DNA from: Auanema rhodensis
Lineage: Eukaryota > Nematoda > Chromadorea > Rhabditida > Rhabditidae
Assembly: GCA_964057225.1 (NCBI GenBank)
Contig: OZ059895.1
Span: 15,119,001-15,183,000, forward strand
Reading direction: 5' to 3'
Length of the DNA stretch: 64,000 nucleotides
Positions 50,978-63,526 of this stretch are shown here, piece after piece (the stretch's first letter is position 1; the number at the start of each line of letters is the position of its first letter). The notes beneath the pieces were generated by a model. It saw only the letters and a program-made list of their open reading frames with translations. It was not told the DNA's origin and did no database searches. The position numbers and the translations under genes were made by a program.

Positions 50978-52812
50978 ATGGCTCCTACTACATCAATTTC
51001 TGATTCCGATAGGTTTGTTATCAGAGCTTTTTTTTATATTTCTACTTTTTTAGCCGCGTTTATCACACACGCTTTCGGAAGTGTATTCAAAAAAAATATG
51101 ATGATATTTTCTCATCTGTTGTACAAAAGGCGTTGTCTAAAGACCCGAATCTTATAAATAACAACTTAAGCTGTAGAATAGCTGTAAGTTTTCAATTTTT
51201 ACTTTTTTATTGTAACAGCTGTTTATACTATTATATTTTTTATTTTTATCTTTTTCTTCTTCACGTTCTTTTCTACTTTTTGTTTTGTTCAGGAAGGTCA
51301 TCGGCGTAAAGCCAATAGTATTTCATGTAGTGGAACTCAGAGCTTTGTCTTAAAGCAACGTAGCATATCCGAAAGTGAGCCAAGATCTTGTGAAGTTTCG
51401 TCACTGGGGAGTGAATCATCTCTCGACTCGGACTCTTGCGAAAGTATTTCAGATGTTGCGTCTAATAGCCCTTCTAGAGAAGATGGTAACTCATATTCAA
51501 ATTACATATTTTATCCTCTGGATTATAGAGCTCATGGTAGTAGAGTTTGAGAAGAAGAAAAACACGTTCTTTCCCGTGTTTTGCTGCGACAAGGAATTAT
51601 CCAATCATCAGAACTTACACGAGCACTTAGTTATGCAGGTTCATCATTTACACTTTATTCTTAAAGTTTTGCAATGCTTTTGAATATTTTCCTCATTTTT
51701 TCAATTTACACATTTCAGCATTCTTCAACTCCAATGTTTTCATGTCAGAAATGTGGGGTGAATCTGAAAGCTTTGCGTAATCGGCATTTTTGCAGGTTTC
51801 TATATCTACTTATTTCCATTTTAATGCTAGTCTTATTCAGAATTTGTAATCAATTCGCTTGGAGCTTAGATATTCATTTGAGAAGTCATTATCAAGATCG
51901 TACAGGCTCAGGAGCTTTAATGGAATGCCGTCATTGCTACCGTTCTTTTCCAAGTAAGAGCATGTTTTGTTTTGAAGTGGCAAAATAACAAATGCCGCTT
52001 TTGTTTTCTGATGCCTTCTTCTGTAAAAAAAAAAGTTGTTATTGATTGCTATATGGATTAATAACATGAACAACCGCTTCTGCACCGCTCAAATCAAAAA
52101 GTAAAATCATACGTGTGATATCAATCATGATACTACTACTACGAAAACATTTTAATATCTAAAACAATAAATACCATTTATAGCTATCAAAAACATTTGT
52201 TTCAAATACATCTTTTTCAGCTTTACGTGAAGTACGTGAACATGAAAAGCGTGTACATATACAGCAGAAAGCCAAGACTGTTACTTGGACATGTCAGTAT
52301 TGTAGAATGCAGTTTGAATCTAGACATGTATGTTTTCATCTCTATTCTCCTCTTTCATTCATGCTTATGCAATTCAGATGAGGGATACCCATTTGGTAGG
52401 ACATGTAGATCAAACTGTTGGCGATATATGGGAAAGAGTCGATAAAATGCAGGAAATTATGACAGGTAGGATATCACAAGAGCTATATCAATACTATACC
52501 TTTTTGCATTTTAGATCAAGTTCTTGTTAACCAATGTCCGCTATGTCTTTCGGTAATGGGTAGCAGGAAAAGCTTCCGTCTTCATATAATTCATAAGCAT
52601 TTAGCTCAAGATCCGCATTCTTTCCTTTGTAAGTTTGTTTTCACCATCTCCTTTTTTAAAGTTTAATTGTTACAGCTTTTCTTGGAGTTCCATCTCAAAT
52701 ACTTGCTTCATCTGCATACGGATCTAAATCTGTTAAACAAGAAATAACAGAAGAAGTCGATGTTAAGCCTTATATAGAGAAGGCCCAGGTGAAGTCTGAG
52801 CCAATAGAGTAG
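50978..52812 (+). CDS. C2H2 zinc-finger protein, family not identified
   Basis: Likely transcription factor. Exons: 50978-51012 (MAPTTSISDSD), 51055-51182, about 51294-51485, about 51530-51638, about 51719-51795, about 51840-51954, about 52221-52327, about 52378-52465, about 52515-52629 and about 52676-52812. These join in phase. A Ser/Glu-rich region (SLGSESSLDSDSCESISD) precedes about five fingers: C-C-x-NLHEH, FSCQKC-linked RHFCRICNQF...LDIHLRSH, MECRHCYRSFPTLREVREH, TCQYCRMQFESRHMRDTH and CPLCLSVMGSRKSFRLHIIH. The second unit has an extra CxxC before the standard finger. The tail has two SUMO-like motifs (VKQE, VKSE). The start is tentative, as a further 5' exon is possible. I do not recognise an orthologue. 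Confidence 0.8.
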
Positions 52813-53835
52813 AAGGGTTCCCATTGTATATTAATTTATCTGTAAATGAATTACCCATGTACAAAGTAATTTATTTTATTTTTTAATTATCATTAAGCTA
52901 ATTTTTTTTTTCGTTCTGCAGTGCAGATTATTAACGTGTTATAACCGAATGGGTTTCAATATTTGGGGTTTTAATTCTTGATTCATGTAGCATATTCTAA
53001 AAAATATTTCTTTCACTTTAAATTGTGATAGTTCATGAGTTTTAGCTTTCATATTCAATTCTGTGTTCCAATCTTATGATTACTTCATAGTATTTCAAAA
53101 ATCACTATTACTGATCTAGCAATTGATGAATTTTCATTTAGATCTATGCCATTCTTAACACTTTATCCCATGTTTCTCTCTCTTTCTCTCTTTCTCTCTC
53201 TCTTTAAATGATATCCAACGTATTAAAATTCAATTGTATTCATTTTTTAAACTTTTTGTAATTAATAATTAATTAAAATTAACTTCATGTTCATGTTCAT
53301 GTTGTAAAATATTGTAATAATAATTTTTTCCTTATTTTGAATGTTTAATTAATATATTTGTGGGCTATATAGCTGGAGTAATTCATCATCATTCTCCATA
53401 TAATTTTATCTTGATTCATCTAGAGTTTCCTAGGCTTTATCACTTGGCTGGTTATGTCAGGAAGCGACATAGAACGATCAAAGAAATGAGAGAGAAGGAA
53501 AAGGAGAAATACAAAGTACTATATGATGATAGAAAGAAGGAAAACAACCGATAGAGACACAAACCAAATAAAGGAACATTAGGGTCTTGCCTGACTGTTT
53601 TGTTCTGTCTCTTATCAGATGACCAAGGTATAGAGCGACGACGTCCACCATACCCGCATATACGCAGTACAGGCTGTTTTAACAACTCAATTGTCTTCCT
53701 TTGATTTTAGGTTTTTCTCGTTTTTCAGCTAATTTTTAACCAAAAATAAAAGAAGTTATTCGAGATTAAAGTTCTGACTTTCAGTCTATTGTCTCTCACT
53801 CTTCTCTTCTCTTCTAACTATCACAAGATATCATT
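52813..53835. other. Intergenic
   Basis: 3' flank of the zinc-finger gene and promoter side of the Lon gene. A CT tract lies at 53176-53203. The open frames at 53360-53690 on both strands show no recognisable family and lack good splice context. Confidence 0.5.
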
Positions 53836-56800
53836 ATGGAATTGCCAGTATTGGTCATTACGAATGGCGTCTTATTGCCAGGAGGACGATTAAAAGTTCC
53901 TATTAGAAGTAAAACGAAGTTAGTAAATTATAATTTAAGATGAGAATGGATTCATATTATTAAAACTTATTATAGTTTGGCTATGCTTGACAGATTTATA
54001 GTAAATAGGTCGGGGTCTGGAAAATCTTTAGTACTCATTGCGTATCGTTTAGAAAAAGAAAAGGTACTTTACCAACCAAGAAGTTTATTATGAAATTTTG
54101 AATATTTTACAGAAAATATTTGAAACTGGAACAATTGCTTTGGTTGAACAAGTTGTTTGTTGGAAATATGCCAGCTATACACAGTATACTATTCATTTAC
54201 TTGGAGTATCTAGAGCAAAAATTGAACAATTTGCTCTACCAATTTGTAAAATAAGTCAACTTTATACGATTCAAAGTAAGTTGGCTGTTAAGTTGTCAAG
54301 CTCATACATTTCGATTTGAAGCTTCTGTATTGGAAGAAGATAGAAAAGAACTGTTAAAACTCTCAGAAGTGCATTACAATGCACTTGAACTAGACGATGT
54401 AGAAGCTGCTTATGCCCTTCGAAAACTTATTGATGAAGAACGATTAGATACATTAGCTGATTATTGGTACATCCTCAGCTAGAGATTTCTCATGAAAACT
54501 TATGTAAAAATGATAAAATTCCAGTGTTTCAACACTGCAGGACATCTCATATGCATCTCTTCTCGATTATCTGTCCACATTAGATGTTGCCAAACGTGTA
54601 TCAATGGCAATATCATGGCTGAAGGAACAGAATAAGGTAATTGAATGACTAATTCTATTTCAAAACAACGTTTTTAATGGCGAATGCAATTGATTTCCGT
54701 AAACAAATTGATAAGAAGGTTGTTGGGTTCAAATCAATTTTTAATCAGAAAAAAATATTTTTTTTTTGAATGAAATTGGGAAGAAAATCTTTTTTATTTA
54801 TTTATCATCCTTAACTTAAACTTTTCAACTTGAGCTCTTCATCTTTCAGTTATCTAGTGAAGCTGCTTTTAATCGTGATCGTGTTTCTGTTGATACTCTG
54901 ATGGGTCCAGGTGGAACACGAAAAGTATCATCAAATCCCAAGACGCCTACTGAAAGCCTAGAATATCGGTTGAATAATGCCGGATTGACAGAAAATGTTA
55001 AGGTTCTTCGGTTAAACATCTATGCACATACCAAATTTGATGTTGTTTTCAGGATCGTGTCATGGCCGATTTTGAACGATGGAAAGCAATGTCCACTCAA
55101 TCAACCGAGTATCACGTGCTGCTCTCATATTTAGAACTTGTTGCTCAGTTACCTTGGGATAAAAAGACAAAAGATTCTGGAGATATACAGATGGTTCCTC
55201 ACTTTATAATATGAATTTCTTATCTCGGGTGGTTATAGGCTCGGCAACTACTGGATGCTTCTCATGATGGAATGAAACAAGTAAAAGAGAGAGTAATGGA
55301 ATATTTAGCTGTTCGAAAGATCAATGAAAACGTAATTTTAAAGGTTTTTGTATATATTTTGCAATTATCGGCTTTGTATAGATGGCTGGTCCAATACTTT
55401 GCTTCTCTGGACCACCTGGAATTGGAAAAACGAGTATTGCAAAAGCAATAGCTAAGGCACTAGGTAGAAAGTTTGAACGGTAAGTGGTTATTAAGTTCAA
55501 TTTGTGATTATCTTTGAGATTCCTATTCAGCATATCGCTTGGAGGAATCAGGGATGAAAGTGATATACGTGGACATCGTCGAACTTATGTTGGATCAATG
55601 CCCGGACGAATTATTCAAGCAATGAAGCATGCTGGTACATGTAATCCTGTAATTTTGTTGGATGAAATTGATAAGCTGGTTAGGAACTTTAAGACTTCCG
55701 TATATGCTGTATATGATTTCAGTATGCTGGGTCGCACGGATCGCCTTCAGCAGCTCTTCTAGAAGTACTTGATCCTGAACAAAATTCTGCTTTCAATGAT
55801 CAGTAATAGTTTTGGAAGCTTTTCAGCAAGTATTTCCTCGTCTGTTATAGCTATCTCAATGTGCCATACAACTTATCTGATGTGGTTTTCATTGCTACAG
55901 CCAATGATGAACATAAAATTGAAAGGCCACTCGCAGACAGAATGGAGGTTAATTCATTCATCATAATAATTCCAAAACATCTATGTATAGATCATCGAAA
56001 TGTCTGGTTATTCAACTTCAGAAAAAATGCGAATCGGTGAAAATCACATTGTACCTCGACAAACGTTAGCACATGGCATTTGCCCTGATCACTTGGAGAT
56101 AACTCATGATGCTCTTGTGAAAATTAGTAAATTAACACATTTTTCTATGTGAAATAAGCTTGAATTCCTTTAGTTCAAGACTACACAAGAGAATCAGGAG
56201 TCAGGCAATTAGAGCGCAATGTTGCAGCGTTGTGTCGTCATGCTGCTCTTCTTCTAGCTGAAGCAGTTAATTCAGATGTTAACACCGATAGTTTACCTGA
56301 TTTGCATCTGCCCATAGTGATTGATGTTGAAAAATGTAAAGAAGTATTAGGAGTAAGACAGCTTTTTGTATCTGAAATACAAACTTTACTGTTCTAGAAA
56401 GAGAAATACTCAAAATTGGAGTTTGTGAAACGTGTTAAGAACTCATTTGGATTGGGAACATGCTTTGGCATGGCTTGGACACCCGTCGGCGGAGAAATAC
56501 TTCTTATTGGTTTGATGAATAACAAAGAGTTTCTAATGATGATGATTTCATACAGAAACCAACAAATATACTGGAAAAGGTAAGATTATCATGACTGGAA
56601 AGCTTGGACCTGTAATCAAGGAAAGTGTGAGTGTGGCACGTAGTTGGATTCGAGCTAACGCAGAACAGTATTCTCTTAACATATATACTTACATACATCA
56701 TATTGATTTAGTTATAAAATATCAAATTTATGTGAAGATGATCTTCATATTCATTTTCCTGCGGCTGCTATCAAGAAAGTGAGTTCAATAGTTGAGATGT

Positions 56801-57242
56801 CCGCACATATTCTTGTTCAGGACGGTCCTTCCGCCGGAACGGCTATAGTGTCTGCGTTGTTTTCTCTGGCTAGCCGCAGAAGCGTTCGTTCCGATACCTC
56901 AATTACTGGAGAAATCAGTTTAACTGGTCATGTTTTACCGGTAAGTTCAGCTTGATAATCTACTTGATAGCACAGCTGGGTTTCAGGTTGGTGGAATCAA
57001 AGAGAAAATACTTGGTGCACACAGAGTTGGCATTCGAAGAGTTGTTTTACCTGAAGGAAATCGGAAGGATGTCGATGAAATCGATAATGCCACAAGAGTT
57101 TGTGCAGATTTTATACTGAAAATTACGAAAAAAACGTAAATTATAGGAAAGTATGCAGATTTGCTTTGTTTCAACTATCCAGGAAGTTTTAGATCTGATG
57201 ATTGAGAAACGAGAAGAGATTCGAGTTTTATCCAAATTATGA
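53836..57242 (+). CDS. lonp-2: Peroxisomal Lon protease homologue 2
   Basis: ATP-dependent serine protease for peroxisomal matrix protein quality control. The N-terminal substrate domain begins [20 protein letters not shown]. The AAA+ module has Walker [10 protein letters not shown] (near 55413), Walker B ILLDEIDK (near 55650) and the sensor segment VVFIATAND. The LAN/alpha region [13 protein letters not shown] follows. The protease domain has the catalytic Ser in [10 protein letters not shown] (near 56825) and the Lys in [12 protein letters not shown] (near 57000). The last exon, after an intron of about 90 bp with stops in every reading, encodes [19 protein letters not shown]. The terminal SKL is a canonical PTS1, which distinguishes LONP2 from mitochondrial LONP1, as does the lack of a presequence. 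All catalytic residues are present. The exon spanning the region near 56665-56780 needs an intron placed by inference. Confidence 0.94.
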
Positions 57243-58739
57243 ATGATTTTGGGAAATAATTCTATATCTAAGGTTCTAGTATGACATAAATACCCATATG
57301 AACCATGTACAAAACCATAATTTCTATAAATATTTAATATTTAACCGCTAAATCCATTGTTAATAGTTAAAATGACATGTAAGTTCGGCCAAAAAGTTTC
57401 ATTTAGTTTTTCAGAAGCAGCTGATTTTTTTGGCAGCTGTTCATCTTTCAAATTTGCATTTTCTGATATTGTTATTATAATTATTTAATTTTAAAAAAAA
57501 AGATTATATGTGAATATTTTTAATATTCATTATTTACGACATGAAGGCTGAAACGTTGTATGCTTCTGGCTTGACGTAACTACGGTTGTTCCTATTGGAA
57601 ATTGAGTAAAGGATCCTGAACTGTATTTGCGACTTTCTGAAGAAACACAACTCGGTTATTCAAATAAAGCTGGAAAAGGTTGGAAAAATATCATAGTTTT
57701 GAAATTAAACCATGAAATTATTAATATGGAACTTCTGGTTATAGGATACACTGTATACAGAAGAATAATATTATAAGGAATTAAGAGATTGTTTGGATAT
57801 TAAGTATGCGAATATTCAAACAGATTGTTTATTTTATTTTTTATTCAACATAAATGTTGAATATAAATAAAATATTTGAAATTATACTGAATTGTTTTAT
57901 TTTTTTTGATTTCGATAGACTTAGAATGGTACCGTAAATTTGAATTACGGTAATAAGCGCGCTCTAATGATAATTTGATTATCACAATTATGATTATAAA
58001 TCGTTTTTTCTTCTGTAAAATGTTAAAAAATTGGTTAAATCCTAGAGCAATCCAGGTTGATTAGTCTATGTGAAGCTTCTATATAAGCTATACAAATCAT
58101 AACGTTAATATCTCTTAAATAAGACGATTGTGAAAACATCTGGAAGCAGAGAAGAAATACGGAGAAGACTGAAGCAAGGAAGTGATACAGGTAAGCTACA
58201 TATGTTTTTTCTTAAATATTATATAATCTGGTAATGTGGAATTAAATACAATTGAATAGATAAAATAAAAAAGTTTTTGTGGATCGTATGTAGATAAATT
58301 AAAATTATTAAACTTGTTTCATGCTTATTATTGAACTAAGAACTGATTTCACATGCTATATGAACATTTTCTCAGATTTTGCCTGAAGCTGTTTTGAATT
58401 TGGTTGTGTCAGAGGAGCTTTTAAGGAGATGCTTCGAAGTACTTTTATTGAGTTTGGAACTTGGAGCATAAGTCGGCGATATTAATATGATTATCTCTTT
58501 TGATTCTTTCCTTTAAAGTCTCAGTAGATAGTAAGAAAAAGTGGAAGAGAAATAGAAGAGAAATGTGAGAGAGTGAGAATAACAGAGAAGGGGGTGGGGG
58601 CAAGAGAGCAAGAGCTAAAAGGGGAGGAGAATAGCTAAATGGGAGAGCAGTGCTAGCAATGTAGTAAGAGAGATAGAGCTGGAAAGAGAGTAAGAATCTA
58701 TTCACCAGATATGTGTGAAAAGATTCTTATATCTAGCAT

Positions 58740-60029
58740 ATCCTTTTAAGATATATCATATTCCTTAATTTACTCGTTTTTATGTGAAATGTAGTCGAAT
58801 TATTCATCATTATATGCTTCTTCTTATTATCTTTTAAACTTTCTTCCAGTTCATTCAAAGTACGCAACAACTTTTCAGCATATTCCTCGTGCTTACAGCT
58901 TTCTCTTAACTTCTTTTCAGCCATTTGAATAGTTTCTTTGTACAAACTTCTATGTTTTTTCAAATTTTCATCGAACTTTCTTTCAAAAGCTATACATTCA
59001 AATCATGAGCAGTATGTGTGCTTCATTGAAAGTTCCTCTTAATTCCCAATTGTAATTTCCATTTTAAAGTATAATATTATACTCTAACTATATGTTATAG
59101 TATAGTATATCTGATTATGAAAGGTGAGACGTGTATTACATCTGTCCATGGCCTGACAGATGGCTCAGCAATGTTTCTTCCTCTTCTTCTTTTGCAACGC
59201 CGACGAGTTTTACCTCATCTACTGACCGTAGCAGCCGTAGCAACGAAACTCATTCATTTTCATATTTTCTATTCTAATCACTAGTTACAAGACACTCTGA
59301 TATGGATAATTTCATAGTTTTGGCCAATTTTCTTAAGGTTGAAGATTAAAAGTGAAGTTTTAGCTTAAAATCAGCTGTTTTATCTCTGAAAACGTGAGTT
59401 GTATGCGGTTAGCTTCTATTCAGTTATCTCTTACATCATAATATAGATGTATTATTCTTTTAATTATATATAATTTTCGTTAATATCATTGAATTTTAAT
59501 TTTTTCGGCTCAGTGATAACGTAAAAGCAGCCGCCGATTACGGATAGGCAGCTAGCGATTGTTGTCGCATCTATCGCCATCCTCATACCTGCAGACTAAG
59601 GCTCAACATCTGCATTTAAGCTGCTCATAAATCTTTCAGCTCAAATTGATTCTTTGAGATTTCAATCTGTTGAAGATTGCCTGAGGCAATTTTTTTGTTG
59701 AGGTGGCTGACTTCTGAGCAGCTAACACATCATGCTCCAAAGTAGTTGTTGGAACATAAGCTAAATCTTTCAATACCCCGCCCATTTTACCCTGAGGTTT
59801 AGGACATATAGACCTTTTTCTCTATCTCTTTCTCTTTCTAGGTTCACAGAACGGGAGAGGTGAGGAAAAGACTTTGAACTGATATAAGGTTAGGTAGAGG
59901 AAGTAGAGAAATACAAGACATTGAGAGATAATTCAGAGATAACGGACGTTATGTCAAATGAAGAGTAGGAGGCGATAAAGAAGAAGAAGAAGAGATTGCC
60001 TAGGAAAACGTGATAGAGAGAAAGAGAGA

Positions 60030-60078
<49 letters not shown>

Positions 60079-60440
60079 GTTCCCACATTTTCAAAGAAGA
60101 AGAAGAAGCAACCGACGACATACACATACATACATACACAAGAGAAGAACTTGATTAGTTCTCTTATATATTTCTCTTGTTTACTATATATTTTAAAGTG
60201 TAAACATCTTCTTAAATAGTTAATCAATCAAAATCATCACATATCTATCAGTACTGCAACAAGTTGCTACTCTTTTATCTTTCGTTAACTTCATTTCCAT
60301 CTATTTCTTCTAATATATTCTCAGCTGAACTCATAATTTTCTTCTCAGATTTGAGCTTTTCCTTCATTTTCTTAACATGTTCCGTTGTATTTTAACCAAA
60401 AATTGCTGTTCGCTGTACTCCTTCTGAGCTTTGAGCTCTG
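58740..60440 (-). pseudogene. Possible degenerate coiled-coil gene, fragments
   Basis: Three minus-strand stretches read like protein but do not join cleanly. 60440-60290 gives ELKAQKEYSEQQFLVK and, one frame away, EHVKKMKEKLKSEKKIMSS. About 59789-59636 gives GKMGGVLKDLAYVPTTTLEH ... KLPQAIFNRLKSQRINLS and a stop. About 58991-58740 gives FERKFDENLKKHRSLYKETI and a coiled coil to KDNKKK. The composition (Lys/Glu heptads) is unlike the surrounding low-complexity DNA. The frame change without an intron of workable size and the early stop favour a decaying copy. A real gene with unusual introns is the alternative. Family unknown. Confidence 0.35.
60025..60075. repeat. (GA)n microsatellite
   Basis: GA repeat of roughly 25 units with AAG interruptions at its start, intergenic. 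Confidence 0.93.
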
Positions 60441-61235
60441 GATTTTCTATTATTCTTCTTCTATTTATGGTTTTGCTGTTGTATGATGTGTTTTTTTTTC
60501 AATTTTCGTTATAGTCTCTGTGTGCTTTAGCAGTATCTACATAGGGTGATTTGGCTTTGTTTTCTCCTCCTCCTCCCCCCCCCCCTCTCTCTCTCTTTCC
60601 AACTGATCGCTTCTACTTCTCTCCCTCCATTCCACTACTTTCCCTCTCCTGTTACCTTGCAATCCTTCGGTCTTATCCTCTTTTCAAACTATGGCAGTCA
60701 TTTCAGTTATTTCAACACTCAAAATGGAAAAATGCGATGCTTCTTAAGTCTTATAACGAGGGTTTTTTAACCTCTTTACTCTTTCTATCCATACCCTCCT
60801 TATCCCTTTTCCATCCTCTCATTGCTGTGGTCATTTTTATGAAATTCTCTCCCAAATACTACGCAATACATAGAGGGACAGACAAGTCAGCGTATGAGAG
60901 AAGCCACACGAAGAGGAAGAACAAGAGACTGAGGATAATGTCCCTGAAGAAGTTATGCATTTGCTCACACATCTTTTCGGTCAAATACTACGTTTTTGCG
61001 ACAAAAATGAGACGTCGTCTTGACATGCTTTACTCAGTTCTTTTCGTTTCTCTCACCCTGTTACTCTGCTTAATTTCTCCATTTTTCTATTAATTTACAT
61101 GCTTCTCCTTCATTTTTTTACAATATTTTGTTATTTGTCCCTTCTTCTATTCTTCGTTTCATTTATTAATTTCGTTACTTCTTTCATCTTGGATTATTTG
61201 AAGTCGATCGTTCAAGCACAAAAATGCCGTGAATA

Positions 61236-62951
61236 ATGATTTTTCCAACTGGATTCACATCATCTTACTATATTATCTATTATATTTTACTATTTGTACC
61301 TAATATTCTGTCTATTAATGCTAAATGTCCTGATCAATGTGAATGCGAGGAAACGGAAAAAACGGTTTGTGCTCTTCAATATTTCACAGAAAAACACGAA
61401 AGGTTGAGAGAACAACAAGAAGCAGCAACAGCTGAATGCCTGCTTGCTTGCTTGCTTGTCTGCTTGTAGTAGCGACAAGCATTTGCATGCTTCTTAATCG
61501 TCGCATTTGCTATTCTCTACTTCTCTCTTACTCATTTCCTTGAGCTCTCTGCTCCAAAAAGAGGAAAGGAATTCACGACTTCAACTTCATCCGCAGACGT
61601 TTCTGAGATTGTCGGAGAAACAATCAAGCTGTAAGATTCAGAAGTCGACTATGAGCACCTTATATACAGCATAGGTTAAGAATCAAACAACCTGAGAATA
61701 GATAATGGCTCTCATGTCCTTTCATACACGAAATTCTCACTTTCTTCAACACATTTCTGGCACACACTACTTGTTGACCAACTTATAAACTAGAGCTTAA
61801 GCTTTTCAAGTTGGAAGAAGCATATGTGTACGTGCTAGCAGTGAATGTGCATATTGTTTATAAGCCACAATATCCATCTGAAGCATTTTTCGTCGTCATC
61901 AAAGCTTATAAATTATTTCTTAAAAAAAAGAACGTTGTCTAATTAAAAACTTTAGTTACAGCATTTCAAGCTGCTTAGCCGCCTATTATGCATAGTTAAT
62001 AATATTTTTTTCCATTTCATTGCGTAATGTTTATGAAAAATTTAGAAATTTGATGATTTTCTTCGAACTACACACATACAACATCTATATGTATATCTGA
62101 GAGCATAAAAGCAGCTAAATTTGAACTTTTTTTGAGCAAAAATGGCTTCAAGACTGATGCTGCTGCTGTTTCAAAAGCCTTGTGATTAGCTTTCTCTATT
62201 AAACGGAACCGGAAAACGGCCACGAAAAATCATCATCAGCCGTTTCAGCCTTGTGGTTTTTCCGATTCCATTTTCTAAGATTAAAATATAACAAATTAAT
62301 CCTTAACTTTAGCATTTGTTCGTTTTTCTATTCTCAAAATTTCATTAAAAAAGCCGAAAAAAAGCGATGAACTAAGCTTCACTACTAGTAAGGCGCAGCA
62401 GCCCCGCCATTCATCTGTCTGGTACTATGTATGTATATGGTCAATGGCGTTGACGTCAAATAACATGCTTAAGGCTATTGCTCTTCTAAGCTGTAAGCTG
62501 TAAGCAAGCTTATTTGCTTTTTGATGTTTCTTTTTGAAATGTGATTGAAAGAGGAAAATAAAACAAAAAAAGAGGATAAGAGATAGAAGATTCGTGTTTT
62601 AATTTTTGTTTTATGTCAGGTGACATGTGGTGGTATGTTGATTCTAACATTTCCCGATGTTCTGCCATCAGGTTAGAGAATTTTTTTCAATTTTTGTCAA
62701 GAAAATACATCAAATTATCATTTTAATGTTTAGGATATGATGTATTACTAATGAGAAATACAAGTATACGGTCAATTCCAAAGAATTCGTTTCGTCGAAT
62801 GGAAGACCTAAGAGAGCTTAGGATTGAAAATGCTGAGCAACTTGACCAAATTGAAAAGTTTGCATTTAAAGGTCTAAAACATATTAGGTTTGTTTGTTTT
62901 TTTATTAAAGAAATTAATATAAATCTTCGGAAGAAGAGAGAGAAAGGGAGG

Positions 62952-63039
<88 letters not shown>

Positions 63040-63452
63040 CTGGCCAAGGGGTACAAGAACTGAAATTATATGATTGTTAGTATGTAAACCAAAAGAAAGA
63101 AAACAATTATTTACAAATAGAAAGTCAAAATTATTATTTTGGTCAAGAAAAATGTCAGTTGCTATTGATTAACATCCTTTATGAAGCTGAAAAAAAAGTT
63201 GAAAAAGCGGAAATATGCTTGAATGATAATCAGCAAAAAAAATATTTTTCCCTCAAAATTGTTATGCTAACTTGGGTAAAATAAAGCAAAAATCGGCTTG
63301 TAGCATGAAAAGTTGTCAGAACACTTGACCAGATTAAGTAATTTAATCCAAAATCTCCGATTTTTAAGCAGAAAAATAGAAAAAACTGTGTTTGTTATGA
63401 TCAAATTGAAGAAGACACAAGAGTCATCAGGGGGATGGGGATGTTAAATAGG

Positions 63453-63526
<74 letters not shown>

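Larger units (their letters stand above)
57243..61235. other. Intergenic with degenerate minus-strand coding fragments
   Basis: Contains a mariner-end-like stretch near 57379-57440, coiled-coil coding fragments on minus (58740-60440), a GA tract at 60025-60075 and a C-run at 60578-60587. No intact gene recognised. The 3' part should hold the promoter of the LRR gene. Confidence 0.5.

Noticed and set aside
53360-53685. Charged plus-strand and overlapping minus-strand frames before Lon
   Set aside because: Lys/Glu-rich reading of purine-rich DNA with no acceptable splice partners.
60551-61093. 180-residue plus-strand frame ahead of the LRR gene
   Set aside because: Starts in a CT/C-run translation and continues as mixed hydrophobic sequence without a domain; probably chance.
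63040-63076. Apparent LRR-like segment GVQELKLYDC after the GA tract
   Set aside because: Splicing it between the KHIR and VISF exons creates a stop at the next junction, whereas direct KHIR-VISF joining is in phase.
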